A DNA stretch of 64,000 nucleotides from Sediminibacterium sp. (GCA_016786865.1 JAEUVE010000021.1:62001-126000), one strand, 5' to 3'; shown: positions 28,401 through 38,908, counted from the stretch's first letter. The notes: generated from the sequence alone by a model not told the origin. Program-made: numbers and translations.

Positions 28401-28857
28401 TCTCGAAATCCTGATTCCCGATGATTATGTAGAGAGCATCACGGAACGACTATCACTCTATACCCGGTTAGACAACTGTGAAAAAGAAGAAACCCTGCAG
28501 GAGTTCCACCACGAAATGACGGATCGCTTTGGCCCCATGCCGGCTCCGGTGGAAGACCTGTTCACCACCGTCCGTTGCCGCTGGCTGGCAGTAGACCTTG
28601 GTTTTGAAAAAATGACCCTGAAAGACCAGACGCTTCGCTGTTATTTTATCAATCGTCCGGATTCGCCCTATTTTGAATCCGACCTGTTTAAGCAGCTACT
28701 GGCGTATCTGCAGACCGGAACCAATAAGGCCCGTTTGAAACAAACCGGAAAAATGTTCCTGCTGGTGGTGGATTCTGTGCGGGATATGAGCGAAATGCAG
28801 CGGTTCCTGAGCCTGATGCACAAAGCAGTGGTAGGCGATAAGGCCACCCAGGAATAA
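25435..28857 (+). CDS. mfd: Transcription-repair coupling factor
   Basis: ATP-driven translocase that removes stalled RNA polymerase and recruits UvrA to transcribed lesions. At 1140 residues it is of family length. The UvrB-homology region is near 130-330 (FVYEPGQFALRGGILDIYSFG), the RNA-polymerase-interacting domain begins near LQPGDYVTHIDHGVG (about 460), and the RecG-like helicase carries GDVGFGKTEIA (motif I), DEEQKFG (II), TATPIPRTLQ (III) and RGRVGRSN (VI). The C-terminal regulatory domain fills the last about 150 residues. A downstream gene converges on it. Confidence 0.97.
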   Translation: MNLQTILDLYQQSPLVLQLVNRLFYADPQKMYLKNVQGSSAEFLVSAVFQHPEAAGLNHLIVLNDAEEAAYFHNTIENLTSALDLFYFPSSFKNRKNFRLLNSSHLMLRTEALTRLSTGGNKKIVVTYPEAIFEKVIQPSTISSNIISIKTNDTIQPESLMELFVMYGFERTDFVYEPGQFALRGGILDIYSFGNEKPYRVELFGNEVDSIRVFDPETQLSERKLLQVNIIPNVDQLPETFGDGVGDKISLLEFLPENTVVWLKDWDVIEEKIRVQEEDLVGFMDLLRNGHFQQNNEEEDGQYILKDIQWTDFTKAPALKELLQQKSLVEFGYQPLLAKEEMELNTRPQPAFNRQFDLLIKDLKAHEAAGYQIFLFAEQVKQLERLNSIFTDLNTEIQFTPVARGIHEGFIDHALKLVCYTDHQIFQRYHKYKVKQAYNKNKALTLKTLRDLQPGDYVTHIDHGVGTYSGLQKLEVNGKIQEAVRIIYKDSDILYVNINSLHKISKYTGKEGTVPKVNKLGSDVWNRLKEKTKIRVKEIAFDLIKLYAQRKAQHGFAHAPDNYLQTELEASFIYEDTPDQSKATADVKKDMESEAPMDRLVCGDVGFGKTEIAIRAAFKSVVDGKQAAVLVPTTILAFQHYKTFKERLKDFPVTVDFINRFKSSKEKKETLQKLAEGKIDIIIGTHGLLGKEVKFKDLGLMVIDEEQKFGVGHKEKLKTLKTNVDCLTLTATPIPRTLQFSLMGARDLSIINTPPPNRQPIQTEVHVFNDDFIRDAIYFETERGGQVFFIHNRVQGLAEMSGLIQGLCPDLSIGYAHGQLEGHELEEKILDFIDKKYDVLVCTNIVESGVDIPNVNTIIVNNAHHFGLSDLHQLRGRVGRSNKKAFCYLLAPPMSTLPTDSRKRLQTLEQFSDLGSGFQIAMRDLDIRGAGNMLGGEQSGFMAEIGFEMYQKILEEAIRELKRTSFKDLFKEEISRQDDFVSDCTIDTDLEILIPDDYVESITERLSLYTRLDNCEKEETLQEFHHEMTDRFGPMPAPVEDLFTTVRCRWLAVDLGFEKMTLKDQTLRCYFINRPDSPYFESDLFKQLLAYLQTGTNKARLKQTGKMFLLVVDSVRDMSEMQRFLSLMHKAVVGDKATQE

Positions 28858-28868
28858 GTTCCGGGCAC

Positions 28869-28899
28869 AAAAAAACCGGCAAAACAGATTGTTGCCGGT
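28869..28899 (-). terminator. Terminator of the 68-residue protein gene
   Basis: Stem ACCGGCAA / TTGCCGGT (28875-28882, 28892-28899) followed on the minus strand by a run of seven T. It lies 21 bases past the small gene's stop, and may also close mfd less efficiently. Confidence 0.75.
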
Positions 28900-28920
28900 C
28901 TCTTAAGTATGTTGAATTGC

Positions 28921-29127
28921 TTAGAATCCCTTTTTAGCAACGCCATCGGCAATTGCCTGTAATGCTTTCGCTTCGCTCATGATAGCGGCCATTTTATTGC
29001 CTTTGCCATCATGGCCGGCAGCCATATAACCACCTTTGGCAGTTTTGGTAATTACTGCATCCTGCATGGGAACATTTTTTTCCTTTGTTTTCAGGCAGTA
29101 TGCTTTGATCATTTTTGAAGTGTCCAT
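28921..29127 (-). CDS. Small conserved-looking protein of unknown function
   Basis: 68 residues from the ATG at 29127 (an internal Met6 is possible). It is rich in Lys, Ala and Met and has no signal peptide or membrane helix. The segment MIKAYCLKTKEKNVPMQDAV followed by GYMAAGHDGKGNKMAAIM recalls, by eye, the layout of short DUF5679-like zinc ribbons but keeps only one cysteine; this resemblance is unproven. A private terminator and position directly downstream of gyrB (69 bases) support it as a real gene. Function unknown. Confidence 0.65.
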   Translation of the reverse strand: MDTSKMIKAYCLKTKEKNVPMQDAVITKTAKGGYMAAGHDGKGNKMAAIMSEAKALQAIADGVAKKGF

Positions 29128-29196
29128 GTTGTAAGAATTTATTGTATTAGTAAATAGGAACCTGTTGAATCCCGTACAAGATAATGTTTTTTTAGA

Positions 29197-31197
<2,001 letters not shown>

Positions 31198-31219
31198 TTA
31201 GTTCAAATTAGCAAGCTGG

Positions 31220-31227
31220 CAAATGTA
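31220..31227 (-). promoter_or_regulatory. -7 box upstream of gyrB
   Basis: TACATTTG on the minus strand fits TAnnTTTG and ends 43 bases upstream of the gyrB ATG. The -33 element is not clear. Confidence 0.4.
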
Positions 31228-31301
31228 CTGAAAATAAGGGCTTAAAACCGGTTAAAATCGGCTTAGTTTTCCCCATTTTAACAGTTCCCTTGGAAGGGAT
31301 A

Positions 31302-31333
31302 TTTGCCAATTGAATGTTTATACATTAAATTTG
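31302..31333 (+). promoter_or_regulatory. Complete Bacteroidota promoter of the AraC-family gene
   Basis: TTTG at 31302-31305 and TAAATTTG at 31326-31333, separated by 20 bases, match the -33/-7 consensus. The expected transcription start falls at or just before the ATG at 31341, so the mRNA would be nearly leaderless. Confidence 0.6.
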
Positions 31334-31340
31334 CATATTG

Positions 31341-32264
31341 ATGAGTCAGGTGATGGACATATTAAAATTGGCGCAGCGGAACGGAATTGAAACCGACATG
31401 TCTGTGTTGTACCAGAAAGAACAGGATATTCCCGGGTCTATACAGTACAGCATCCGCCGTTATTATGCCCACCATGCCTGGGTGGCAGAAGACACGGGTA
31501 TGATGGTATACCACTTCAACGAAAACAAACCCAGGGAGAATTACCTGGAACTCCGTTTTTGCACCACCGGAAACCGGTATTGTGCCGAAAGAAGCTGTTC
31601 TGAATGCAATGAATCTCCAACCTTGAACTGCAATGGTAAACACCAGACCGTAGATGTGTTTACCTTCCATTTTACCGCCACTTTTCTGTACCAGTTTGTA
31701 CACAATGTAAAACTGAGTAACCGCAAAGACGAAGTGCTGGCATTCAAGCATCCGCATCCTTTTACCAAGGTATTTCCCTTGCGCAACAGAAAAAGAAATG
31801 CCCTGGATGCACTCCTGAATCACAGCTATTCCGGTTCGCTGGAAAATATTTTTGTAAACGCCAAAGTGCATGAACTGCTGCTGTACAGCATTGAGTGCCT
31901 GGTAGATGAAAAAGAAGAAGGATTTACCTGCAAGTTCCTGGCCGATGAAAGCGGCAGGGACCGGATATATCAGGCAAGAGAAATCCTCCTGCAACACATC
32001 GGCGATCCCATTACCATTAAGGAACTCAGCCGCAAAGTGGCCATGAACGAATGTTACCTGAAAAAAGGATTCAAGGAAGTGTTCGGTACTACTATTTTTG
32101 ATTTTTACCAGCAACAAAGAATGGAGCATGCCAAATACCTGCTCTACGAAAAAAGCCTGAGCGTTACAGACGTATCAGCATTGTTGGGATATTCTTCCAT
32201 CTCCCATTTTTCTGCTGCTTTCAAAAAGCATACAGGACTGAAGCCTTGTGAATTGCTGAAGTAA
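31341..32264 (+). CDS. AraC-family transcription regulator with cysteine cluster
   Basis: 307 residues from the ATG at 31341 (a TTG at 31338 precedes it). The C-terminal about 100 residues form the two helix-turn-helix motifs of the AraC family (TIKELSRKVAMNECYLKKGFKEVFG and VTDVSALLGYSSISHFSAAFKKHTG). The N-terminal sensing part contains five cysteines at 74, 81, 86, 89 and 97 within LRFCTTGNRYC, RSCSECN and LNCNG, spacing that could hold a metal or form disulphides (inference). It is divergent from gyrB. The target genes are not evident, and the convergent lipoprotein gene lies 12 bases away. Confidence 0.88.
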   Translation: MSQVMDILKLAQRNGIETDMSVLYQKEQDIPGSIQYSIRRYYAHHAWVAEDTGMMVYHFNENKPRENYLELRFCTTGNRYCAERSCSECNESPTLNCNGKHQTVDVFTFHFTATFLYQFVHNVKLSNRKDEVLAFKHPHPFTKVFPLRNRKRNALDALLNHSYSGSLENIFVNAKVHELLLYSIECLVDEKEEGFTCKFLADESGRDRIYQAREILLQHIGDPITIKELSRKVAMNECYLKKGFKEVFGTTIFDFYQQQRMEHAKYLLYEKSLSVTDVSALLGYSSISHFSAAFKKHTGLKPCELLK

Positions 32265-32276
32265 ATTTTCTGATAC

Positions 32277-33338
32277 TTAAAGGCCTTTGTAGCCCTTGAT
32301 GAACATCCTTTGTACAAGGATATTCTGTCCGTTCTGCGGAGCATAAATTTTTTGTTCCAGCATGCCGATTCCCTTTGCATAGCTTATTTCTGCATAGAGC
32401 AATAACTGGTTATTGCCATTGTCGGGTTGGAACCAGATTTCCCGCTTTAACCGGATCACATTGCTGAAGCTCAGTCCCAGGTAGGCCGCAGTTTCGTTGT
32501 TGGCCAGGATAGTGAACTTCAGTTTGGCCTGTCCGTACAAAATACCTGTGCCATTGGCGGCACCGGCCCTGAGGGCAGGGGATTCCCATGTTTCACCTGC
32601 TGCTGCATTGGTTCTGAGGTATTCGTATTCGATGGTTTCATTGTTTACAATGGTATCGTATACATAAATCAGGTCGAACTCAGGAGTGCCTTTCGCAAGG
32701 TATTTGCCATTGGATTTGCTGAAGAAAAGGGCTTCGTAGGTAGGTGTTGTTTCGTACAGTCGGTAAAGGTTTCCGTTGAACGGCGTGGTGATATTGGTAA
32801 TGGTGGTCCGGAAAGTATCCAGGGTTCCGCCATTGTTCAGGGAAAGGGCAGGGTCCAGGCCATACCTGATCCAGCCATTTTCGGTGGTGGGTAAATAATC
32901 TGTACTGTTGCTGCCGTTATTAGGGCCACCTGCAGTTACACTAAAACTGCATTTGCTGGTACCGTAGCGGAGCACAAAATCGGCCGTGCCGGGAGTAAGC
33001 GGCATGCCTTTACCCTTTAGTTGAATAACAGCGGGGCCGGTAGACTGGTTAAAACCGGAATCGGCAAACCACATTCCGTTCACGGTATCTGTATAAATTT
33101 TGTATTTGCCAATGGAAGAAAAGATCACATTTACCTTTACATAGTTGCTGTCGTTTAGTTGGGTATTGATCTGGTACTCGCCCTTCACCACCGAATTTTT
33201 GCAATTGCCGAGGCTGTCGGACAGAGTGCCCACAGCGGTACCCGTGCCACCGGTTTCCACACTGATTTCCTTACTGCAACTGAACACACCCATGCTCAGG
33301 GCAAGCAATAAAAAACAGTAGCTGGCAAAACACTTCAT
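32277..33338 (-). CDS. Hypothetical secreted lipoprotein
   Basis: 353 residues with an N-terminal signal and lipobox MGVFSC (lipidated Cys21), so probably anchored in the outer or inner membrane facing the periplasm. After a Ser/Gly/Thr-rich linker, the rest is beta-rich with no motif I recognise; a CKNSVVKGEYQINTQLNDSNYV start and repeated Tyr/Thr strands resemble other orphan Chitinophagaceae lipoproteins. It lies 37 bases downstream of the D-lactate dehydrogenase-like gene on the same strand. Function unknown. Confidence 0.7.
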   Translation of the reverse strand: MKCFASYCFLLLALSMGVFSCSKEISVETGGTGTAVGTLSDSLGNCKNSVVKGEYQINTQLNDSNYVKVNVIFSSIGKYKIYTDTVNGMWFADSGFNQSTGPAVIQLKGKGMPLTPGTADFVLRYGTSKCSFSVTAGGPNNGSNSTDYLPTTENGWIRYGLDPALSLNNGGTLDTFRTTITNITTPFNGNLYRLYETTPTYEALFFSKSNGKYLAKGTPEFDLIYVYDTIVNNETIEYEYLRTNAAAGETWESPALRAGAANGTGILYGQAKLKFTILANNETAAYLGLSFSNVIRLKREIWFQPDNGNNQLLLYAEISYAKGIGMLEQKIYAPQNGQNILVQRMFIKGYKGL

Positions 33339-33375
33339 GAATCGGGTAGTTGATGGTTCGAATATCAGATAATTT

Positions 33376-34368
33376 TTATACCAATAGTGCTGCCTGATCG
33401 GTTAAATTTCCGTTTTGACCAAGCTGGTCAATGCTCCTGAAGGTCGTAATGGCAATCTGACTCAGGGCCTCCTCTGTAAAGAAAGCCTGGTGGGCCGTAA
33501 TCAGTACATTCGGGAAACTCATCAGTCGCTGTATGGTATCGTCTTTGATGATGTGTTCGGAAAGATCCCGGAAGAAGAGTTTTTCTTCCTGCTCATATAC
33601 ATCGATTCCCAGTCCTCCCAACTGTTTGGTTTTCAGGGCTTCGATAACCGCGTTGGTATCAATCAGTCCGCCCCTGCTGGTGTTGATCAGCACGGCTCCT
33701 TTTTTCATCATGCCCAGGGTTTCCGTATTGATCAGGTGACGGGTCTGTTCATTGAGCGGGCAGTGAAGCGAAACGATATCGGCCCTGAGTACTTCCATTA
33801 AAGGATGGAATTCCACGCCGAGCACTTCCATATCCCTGTTGGCAATCAGGTCAAAAGCCAACACCCTGCAGCCAAATCCGAGCATGATTTTGGCAAAGAC
33901 CTTACCGATATTACCGGTTCCAATCACCCCAACGGTTTTTCCATGCAGGTTGGAACCCAGCAGTCCGTTCAGTGAAAAATTTTGTTCTCTTACCCGGTTG
34001 TAGGCTTTGTGGATTTTCCGGTTCAGCGCCAGCAGCATGGCGACCGTGTGCTCCGCCACTGCTTCCGGCGAATAGGCAGGCACCCGGCAAACCCTTATCC
34101 CGCGGGCCCTGGCAGCTTCCAGGTCTACATTATTGAAACCTGCACAACGCAGGGCAATGATCCGAATCTTCTTTTCGGCCAGCCGCTCTATTACGGCTCC
34201 TGTAACCTTATCGTTTACAAATACACAAACGGCATCGGCCCCCTCGGCCAGTTCGGCGGTTTCTTCGTTCAGGCGGGCTTCCTGGAAATTCAATTCAAAC
34301 CGGAGGGTATTAAGGCGGGTAAAAAACTCCCGGTCGTAAGGTTGCGCGGAAAAGAAAACGATCTTCAT
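33376..34368 (-). CDS. ldhA: D-2-hydroxyacid dehydrogenase (D-lactate dehydrogenase-like)
   Basis: NAD-dependent reduction of pyruvate to D-lactate is the likely reaction. It has 330 residues, usual for the family. The Rossmann signature GVIGTGNIGKVFAK is at about 148-161. The catalytic trio is Arg in INTSRGGLIDT, Glu in DVYEQEEKLFF, and His in LITAHQAFFT. The start MKIVFFSAQPYDREFF and the IALRCAGFNNVDL segment are characteristic of LdhA rather than other family members. It is cytoplasmic and divergent from ileS. Confidence 0.9.
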   Translation of the reverse strand: MKIVFFSAQPYDREFFTRLNTLRFELNFQEARLNEETAELAEGADAVCVFVNDKVTGAVIERLAEKKIRIIALRCAGFNNVDLEAARARGIRVCRVPAYSPEAVAEHTVAMLLALNRKIHKAYNRVREQNFSLNGLLGSNLHGKTVGVIGTGNIGKVFAKIMLGFGCRVLAFDLIANRDMEVLGVEFHPLMEVLRADIVSLHCPLNEQTRHLINTETLGMMKKGAVLINTSRGGLIDTNAVIEALKTKQLGGLGIDVYEQEEKLFFRDLSEHIIKDDTIQRLMSFPNVLITAHQAFFTEEALSQIAITTFRSIDQLGQNGNLTDQAALLV

Positions 34369-34402
34369 AGGCTAAATATAATGCTGCTTTCCGATTGATC
34401 CG

Positions 34403-34410
34403 TACCTTTG
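34403..34410 (+). promoter_or_regulatory. -7 box upstream of ileS
   Basis: TACCTTTG fits TAnnTTTG and lies 48 bases before the ileS ATG in the 90-base divergent region. No clear -33. Confidence 0.4.
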
Positions 34411-34458
34411 CCACTATTTTTTAACCCTTGACTGTATTGGTAAAGCCAATCCAAATGT

Positions 34459-37400
34459 ATGAGTGCGAAGTATGCTGAGTTTTCGGGATTGAATCTCCCG
34501 GGTATTGAAAAGGAAATTTTAGCCAAATGGACTGCAGAGCAGGCCTTTGAAAAAAGTGTATCTCTGAGAGCGGGAAGCAAGCCCTTTGTTTTTTATGAAG
34601 GACCACCCAGCGCCAACGGTATGCCGGGCATTCACCATGTTATTTCCCGTACCCTGAAAGATATGGTTTGCCGATATAAAACCATGCAGGGCTTCCAGGT
34701 AAAGCGCAAGGGCGGATGGGATACCCATGGTTTGCCGATTGAACTGGGTGTGGAGAAAGAACTCGGAATTACCAAGGAAGATATCGGCAAAAAAATTTCC
34801 ATAGAAGACTACAATAAGAAATGCCGCGAAGCAGTATTGCGCTACAAGAAGGAGTGGGATACCATTACCCAGAAAATGGGCTACTGGGTAGACCTGGATC
34901 ATCCTTATGTAACTTTTGAAAACGATTATATAGAAACACTCTGGTGGATCCTGAGTGAACTCTATAAAAAGGGGTTCCTGTACGAAAGCGTGAGCATACA
35001 ACCTTATTCGCCTGCAGCAGGAACCGGTCTGAGCTCTCACGAACTGAACCAGCCGGGTACCTACAAGGATGTAAAAGACACTTCTGCGGTGGCCATGTTT
35101 AAGGCAGTGAAAAATGAGCGGTCGCAGTTTTTGTTTGATGCGGCAAAATCGGAGGAAGTATTCTTTATGGCATGGACCACCACACCATGGACACTGCCTT
35201 CTAACCTCGGCCTGACCGTTGGCCCGAACATCGAATATGTGCTGGTGAAAACCTTTAATCCCTATACCCATCTGCCGGTTTATGTGGTACTTGCACAGGC
35301 ATTGCTGGGCAAATATTTTAAACCAGAGGGTGAGAATGGCGATTTTGAAGGATACAACGAGAAATCGAAGCTGCTTCCCTGGAGCATATTGGCCACTTTT
35401 AAGGGATCGGTCATTGAAGGTGCTGAATATGAACAGCTGTTGCCTTATGAAGCCAATAGTTTAAAAGCCATACAGGACATTACACCTGATGCAAAACCCT
35501 TCCGCATCATCTGCGGCGATTTTGTAACCACCGAAGACGGTACCGGTATTGTGCATACAGCGCCTGCATTTGGTGCAGACGACTTCAGGGTAGGAAAGAA
35601 ATACAACATTGGTATACTCACCATGGTAGACCGGATGGGTAAGTTTGTAGATGGTCTGGGAGAGTTCAGCAACCGCTATGTAAAAAATTACAAAGACGAA
35701 GCCGACTACCAGGATGTAAACGTAGACATCTGCGTTAAACTGAAGAAAGAAAACAGAGCATTTAAAGTAGAGAAATACGAACACAGTTATCCGCATTGCT
35801 GGAGAACAGATAAGCCCATTCTTTATTATCCGCTGGATGCATGGTTTATCAAAACCACGGCAGTGAAAGACCGGATGGTAGAACTGAATAAAACCATCAA
35901 CTGGAAGCCCAAATCTACCGGCGAAGGCCGTTTTGGCAACTGGCTGGAAAACATGGTAGACTGGAACCTGAGCCGCAGCCGCTACTGGGGTACGCCACTT
36001 CCGGTATGGAGAACAGAAGACGGAACAGAGGAGGTTTGTATTGGCTCTATTGCAGAACTGAACGAAGGTATCCGCAAAGCCAATGAAGTGTTGGGCGGAG
36101 ATGTAAATAAGAATTACCTGCACGAAGGTATCCTGGATTTGCACAAGCCTTATGTAGATGATATTGTTTTGGTAAGCGCTAGCGGAAAACCCATGAAGCG
36201 GGTGCCGGATCTGATTGATGTATGGTTCGATAGTGGTGCTATGCCTTATGCACAATGGCACTATCCGTTCGAGAACAAAGACCTTATTGATAAGGGAGAA
36301 GCTTTCCCTGCCGACTTTATTTGTGAAGGTGTAGACCAGACCAGGGGTTGGTTCTATACCCTGCACGCACTGGGTGTAATGCTGTTCGACAATGTTGCCT
36401 ATAAGGCAGTAGTGAGCAACGGATTGGTCCTCGATAAGAATGGCAATAAAATGAGTAAACGCCTGGGCAATGTGGTGAATCCTTTTGAAACCATTGAAAA
36501 ATATGGGGCAGACGCCACCAGGTGGTACCTGATTACCAATGCCTCACCATGGGACAACCTTAAGTTCGACCTGGCAGGTATACAGGAAGTACAGCGTAAA
36601 TTCTTTGGTACTTTATACAATACCTACCAGTTTTTTGCACTCTACGCCAATGTAGACGGATTTGCATTTAAAGAAGCCTATATACCACTGGAGCAAAGAC
36701 CGGAGATTGATCGCTGGATTCTTTCTTCACTGAACACACTTGTGAAAAAAGTAACCGATAGCATGGATGATTACGAACCAACCATGGCCGGAAGAGCTGT
36801 GGAGGAATTTGTGGATGCCCAGCTCAGTAACTGGTATGTTCGTTTGTGCAGAAGGCGGTTCTGGAAAGGAGAATATGAAACCGATAAGATCAGTGCCTAC
36901 CAGACTTTGTATGAGTGCCTGGAAACCATTGTGCGCCTGATTGCACCTATTTCTCCCTTCTTCAGTGATGCGGTGTTTGCCAACCTGAACGCGGTTACCG
37001 GTCGTTTTGATGCACCATCCGTTCACCATATCGGCTTCCCTTCCTACCAGGCAGCAGCCGTAGATCCGATGCTGGAAGAGCGCATGCAACTGGCACAGGA
37101 AACCTGCTCGCTGGTATTGTCTTTGCGCAAGAAAGTAAACATCAAAGTGCGTCAGCCCCTGCAAAAAATCATGATTCCGGTGCTGAATCCACAGATGAAA
37201 CTGCAGCTGGAAAAAATGGAGGAGCTGATTAAGGCTGAGGTGAACGTGAAGGAAGTGGAGTACATCACCGAAACTGCGGGCGTGATCAGCAAAAAAATCA
37301 AAGCCAATTTCAAGACCCTGGGCGCCAAACTGGGCGCATCCATGAAAGAAGCAGCTGCGGCCATTGGTGCTTTTGATCAGCAGCAGATCAGTAATATAGA

Positions 37401-37812
37401 ACAAAACGGACATATTGAGCTTGTGCTCAGCACCGGCAGTTTCCGGATAGACCTGGCCGATGTGGAAATTGTGGCGGAAGATATACCTGGATGGAGTGTG
37501 GCCAGCAAGGGCGCACTGACCGTAGCCCTGGATATTACCTTATCTGAGGAGCTGAAACAGGAGGGAGATGCCCGGGAGTTCGTAAACCGTGTACAAAATA
37601 TCAGAAAAGAGAACGGTTTTGAGCTTACAGACCGTATATTCGTACAGGTGCAGGCTGCTGAAGCAATCCAGCACTCTATTATTAAATTTAACGACTATAT
37701 TTGCCGCGAAATTCTGGCAGATGGAATTGATTGGGTACCTGAATTAACTGATGGAACCGTAATAGAAGTCAATGACATTGCGATGAAAGTGGTAGTAAAC
37801 AAAAAAGGATAA
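34459..37812 (+). CDS. ileS: Isoleucyl-tRNA synthetase
   Basis: Class I synthetase charging tRNA-Ile, with a CP1 editing domain against valine. The 1117 residues fit the longer form. Visible are the HIGH-like motif near residues 53-58 (GMPGIHHV), WDTHGLPIE, the editing-site segment TTPWTLPSN, and KMSKR in NGNKMSKRLGN (about 657). The C-terminus lacks an obvious zinc-binding cysteine set, as expected for this clade. The start is the ATG at 34459. The next gene begins 5 bases after the stop, so the two are co-transcribed. Confidence 0.97.
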   Translation: MSAKYAEFSGLNLPGIEKEILAKWTAEQAFEKSVSLRAGSKPFVFYEGPPSANGMPGIHHVISRTLKDMVCRYKTMQGFQVKRKGGWDTHGLPIELGVEKELGITKEDIGKKISIEDYNKKCREAVLRYKKEWDTITQKMGYWVDLDHPYVTFENDYIETLWWILSELYKKGFLYESVSIQPYSPAAGTGLSSHELNQPGTYKDVKDTSAVAMFKAVKNERSQFLFDAAKSEEVFFMAWTTTPWTLPSNLGLTVGPNIEYVLVKTFNPYTHLPVYVVLAQALLGKYFKPEGENGDFEGYNEKSKLLPWSILATFKGSVIEGAEYEQLLPYEANSLKAIQDITPDAKPFRIICGDFVTTEDGTGIVHTAPAFGADDFRVGKKYNIGILTMVDRMGKFVDGLGEFSNRYVKNYKDEADYQDVNVDICVKLKKENRAFKVEKYEHSYPHCWRTDKPILYYPLDAWFIKTTAVKDRMVELNKTINWKPKSTGEGRFGNWLENMVDWNLSRSRYWGTPLPVWRTEDGTEEVCIGSIAELNEGIRKANEVLGGDVNKNYLHEGILDLHKPYVDDIVLVSASGKPMKRVPDLIDVWFDSGAMPYAQWHYPFENKDLIDKGEAFPADFICEGVDQTRGWFYTLHALGVMLFDNVAYKAVVSNGLVLDKNGNKMSKRLGNVVNPFETIEKYGADATRWYLITNASPWDNLKFDLAGIQEVQRKFFGTLYNTYQFFALYANVDGFAFKEAYIPLEQRPEIDRWILSSLNTLVKKVTDSMDDYEPTMAGRAVEEFVDAQLSNWYVRLCRRRFWKGEYETDKISAYQTLYECLETIVRLIAPISPFFSDAVFANLNAVTGRFDAPSVHHIGFPSYQAAAVDPMLEERMQLAQETCSLVLSLRKKVNIKVRQPLQKIMIPVLNPQMKLQLEKMEELIKAEVNVKEVEYITETAGVISKKIKANFKTLGAKLGASMKEAAAAIGAFDQQQISNIEQNGHIELVLSTGSFRIDLADVEIVAEDIPGWSVASKGALTVALDITLSEELKQEGDAREFVNRVQNIRKENGFELTDRIFVQVQAAEAIQHSIIKFNDYICREILADGIDWVPELTDGTVIEVNDIAMKVVVNKKG

Positions 37813-37817
37813 ACCCT

Positions 37818-38825
37818 ATGGCTACGAAGAAACCAGCCCCTAAAAAGGCGGCACCAGCCAAAAAAGCAGTTAAACCGGCCCCTAAAAAAGCGGCTCCGGC
37901 AAAGAAAACGGTAAGCAAGCCGGCAGCTAAACCTGCCGCTAAGAAAGCTGCACCTGCAAAACCAGCTCCAAAGAAAGCTGCGCCAGCCAAAGCTGCTCCC
38001 AAAAAAGCGGCTCCGGTAAAGAAAGCGGTAAGTAAACCGGCTGCGAAACCGGCCCCTAAGAAAGCTGCACCAGCAAAACCTGTAGCAAAGGCAACGGTAA
38101 AACCGGCCCCAAAGGCAGTAGCTAAACCAGCCGCCAAGCCAGTAGCAAAGCCCGTTGCGGCCCCAAAGGCAGTAGCCAAACCAGCAGCACCAGCGAAAGC
38201 AGCAGTGAAACCAGCTGCCAAACCCGTTGCAGCAGCGCCGGCTAAGCCAACACCCCCACCAGTTCCTGTTAAACCTGCAGTGAAAGCACCTCCTGCACCA
38301 CCCGTGAAGCCCGTGAAGAAAGACCCTGGTCCAATAAAAGATGTAAAGGTTCCAAAGATTAATGCTAAAACCAGTGTTCCATACAATCCTGGTTATACCC
38401 CACTGGAAAAAAGAGCCGAAGTGGCAAAACCACAAGGTCCGCTGGTAAAATACAGTGATGCAGACCTGGCCGAGTTCCGGGAGTTGATCAATAAAAAACT
38501 GGAAGCCGCTAAAAAAGAGCTGGCCTACCTGCAGGGATTGATTACCCGTAAGGATGAAATGGGTGGGGATAACGATGATTCCCGCTACATGACCATGGAA
38601 GATGGAACCATGAGCATGGAAAAAGAACAGTTGAGCCAGATGGCCAGCCGCCAGATTACCTATATCGATCACCTGGAAAAAGCCCTGATGCGTATTGAAA
38701 ACAAAACCTATGGCATTTGCAGGGTAACCGGTAAGTTAATCGATAAGGCCCGCCTTCGCGCAGTGCCGCATGCAACACTTAGCCTGGAAGCCAAGCTGGG
38801 CCTGGTGAAGCCATCCGCAGAATAA
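37818..38825 (+). CDS. DksA/TraR-like protein with long Ala-Lys-Pro-rich N-terminus
   Basis: 335 residues in two parts. Residues 1 to about 170 are a low-complexity tail of Lys, Ala, Pro and some Val, built from irregular units such as PAPKKAAPAKKA, resembling histone H1 or AlgP-like basic tails. From about 185 a coiled-coil plus zinc-finger-like domain follows (DADLAEFRELINKKLEAAKKEL ... TYGICRVTGKLIDKARLRAVPHATLSLEAKLG). DksA proteins carry four zinc cysteines; only the first survives here, the others being Thr, Ser and Ala. Binding to RNA polymerase or DNA is inference. It is downstream of ileS by 5 bases and has its own terminator. Confidence 0.85.
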   Translation: MATKKPAPKKAAPAKKAVKPAPKKAAPAKKTVSKPAAKPAAKKAAPAKPAPKKAAPAKAAPKKAAPVKKAVSKPAAKPAPKKAAPAKPVAKATVKPAPKAVAKPAAKPVAKPVAAPKAVAKPAAPAKAAVKPAAKPVAAAPAKPTPPPVPVKPAVKAPPAPPVKPVKKDPGPIKDVKVPKINAKTSVPYNPGYTPLEKRAEVAKPQGPLVKYSDADLAEFRELINKKLEAAKKELAYLQGLITRKDEMGGDNDDSRYMTMEDGTMSMEKEQLSQMASRQITYIDHLEKALMRIENKTYGICRVTGKLIDKARLRAVPHATLSLEAKLGLVKPSAE

Positions 38826-38853
38826 TCCCGGAACATTCCGGATGCACTATATG

Positions 38854-38884
38854 AAAGAGGCCATACAATTTGTATGGCCTCTTT
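38854..38884. terminator. Bidirectional terminator between the DksA-like and MsbA-like genes
   Basis: Perfect 15-base arms (AAAGAGGCCATACAA / TTGTATGGCCTCTTT) one base apart, between two converging genes. The T-runs at the ends are short. Confidence 0.75.
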
Positions 38885-38908
38885 CTGTTTTCGGTATTAT
38901 TTTCATGC

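Noticed and set aside
37818..38340. Repeat array that might be a CRISPR or tandem satellite
   Set aside because: The repeats are irregular, in frame and encode Ala/Lys/Pro units; no constant repeat and spacer pattern.
37695..38672. Trp/Cys/Phe-rich minus-strand frame opposite the DksA-like gene
   Set aside because: Its repetitive composition is a reverse-strand reflection of the Ala-Lys-Pro repeats.
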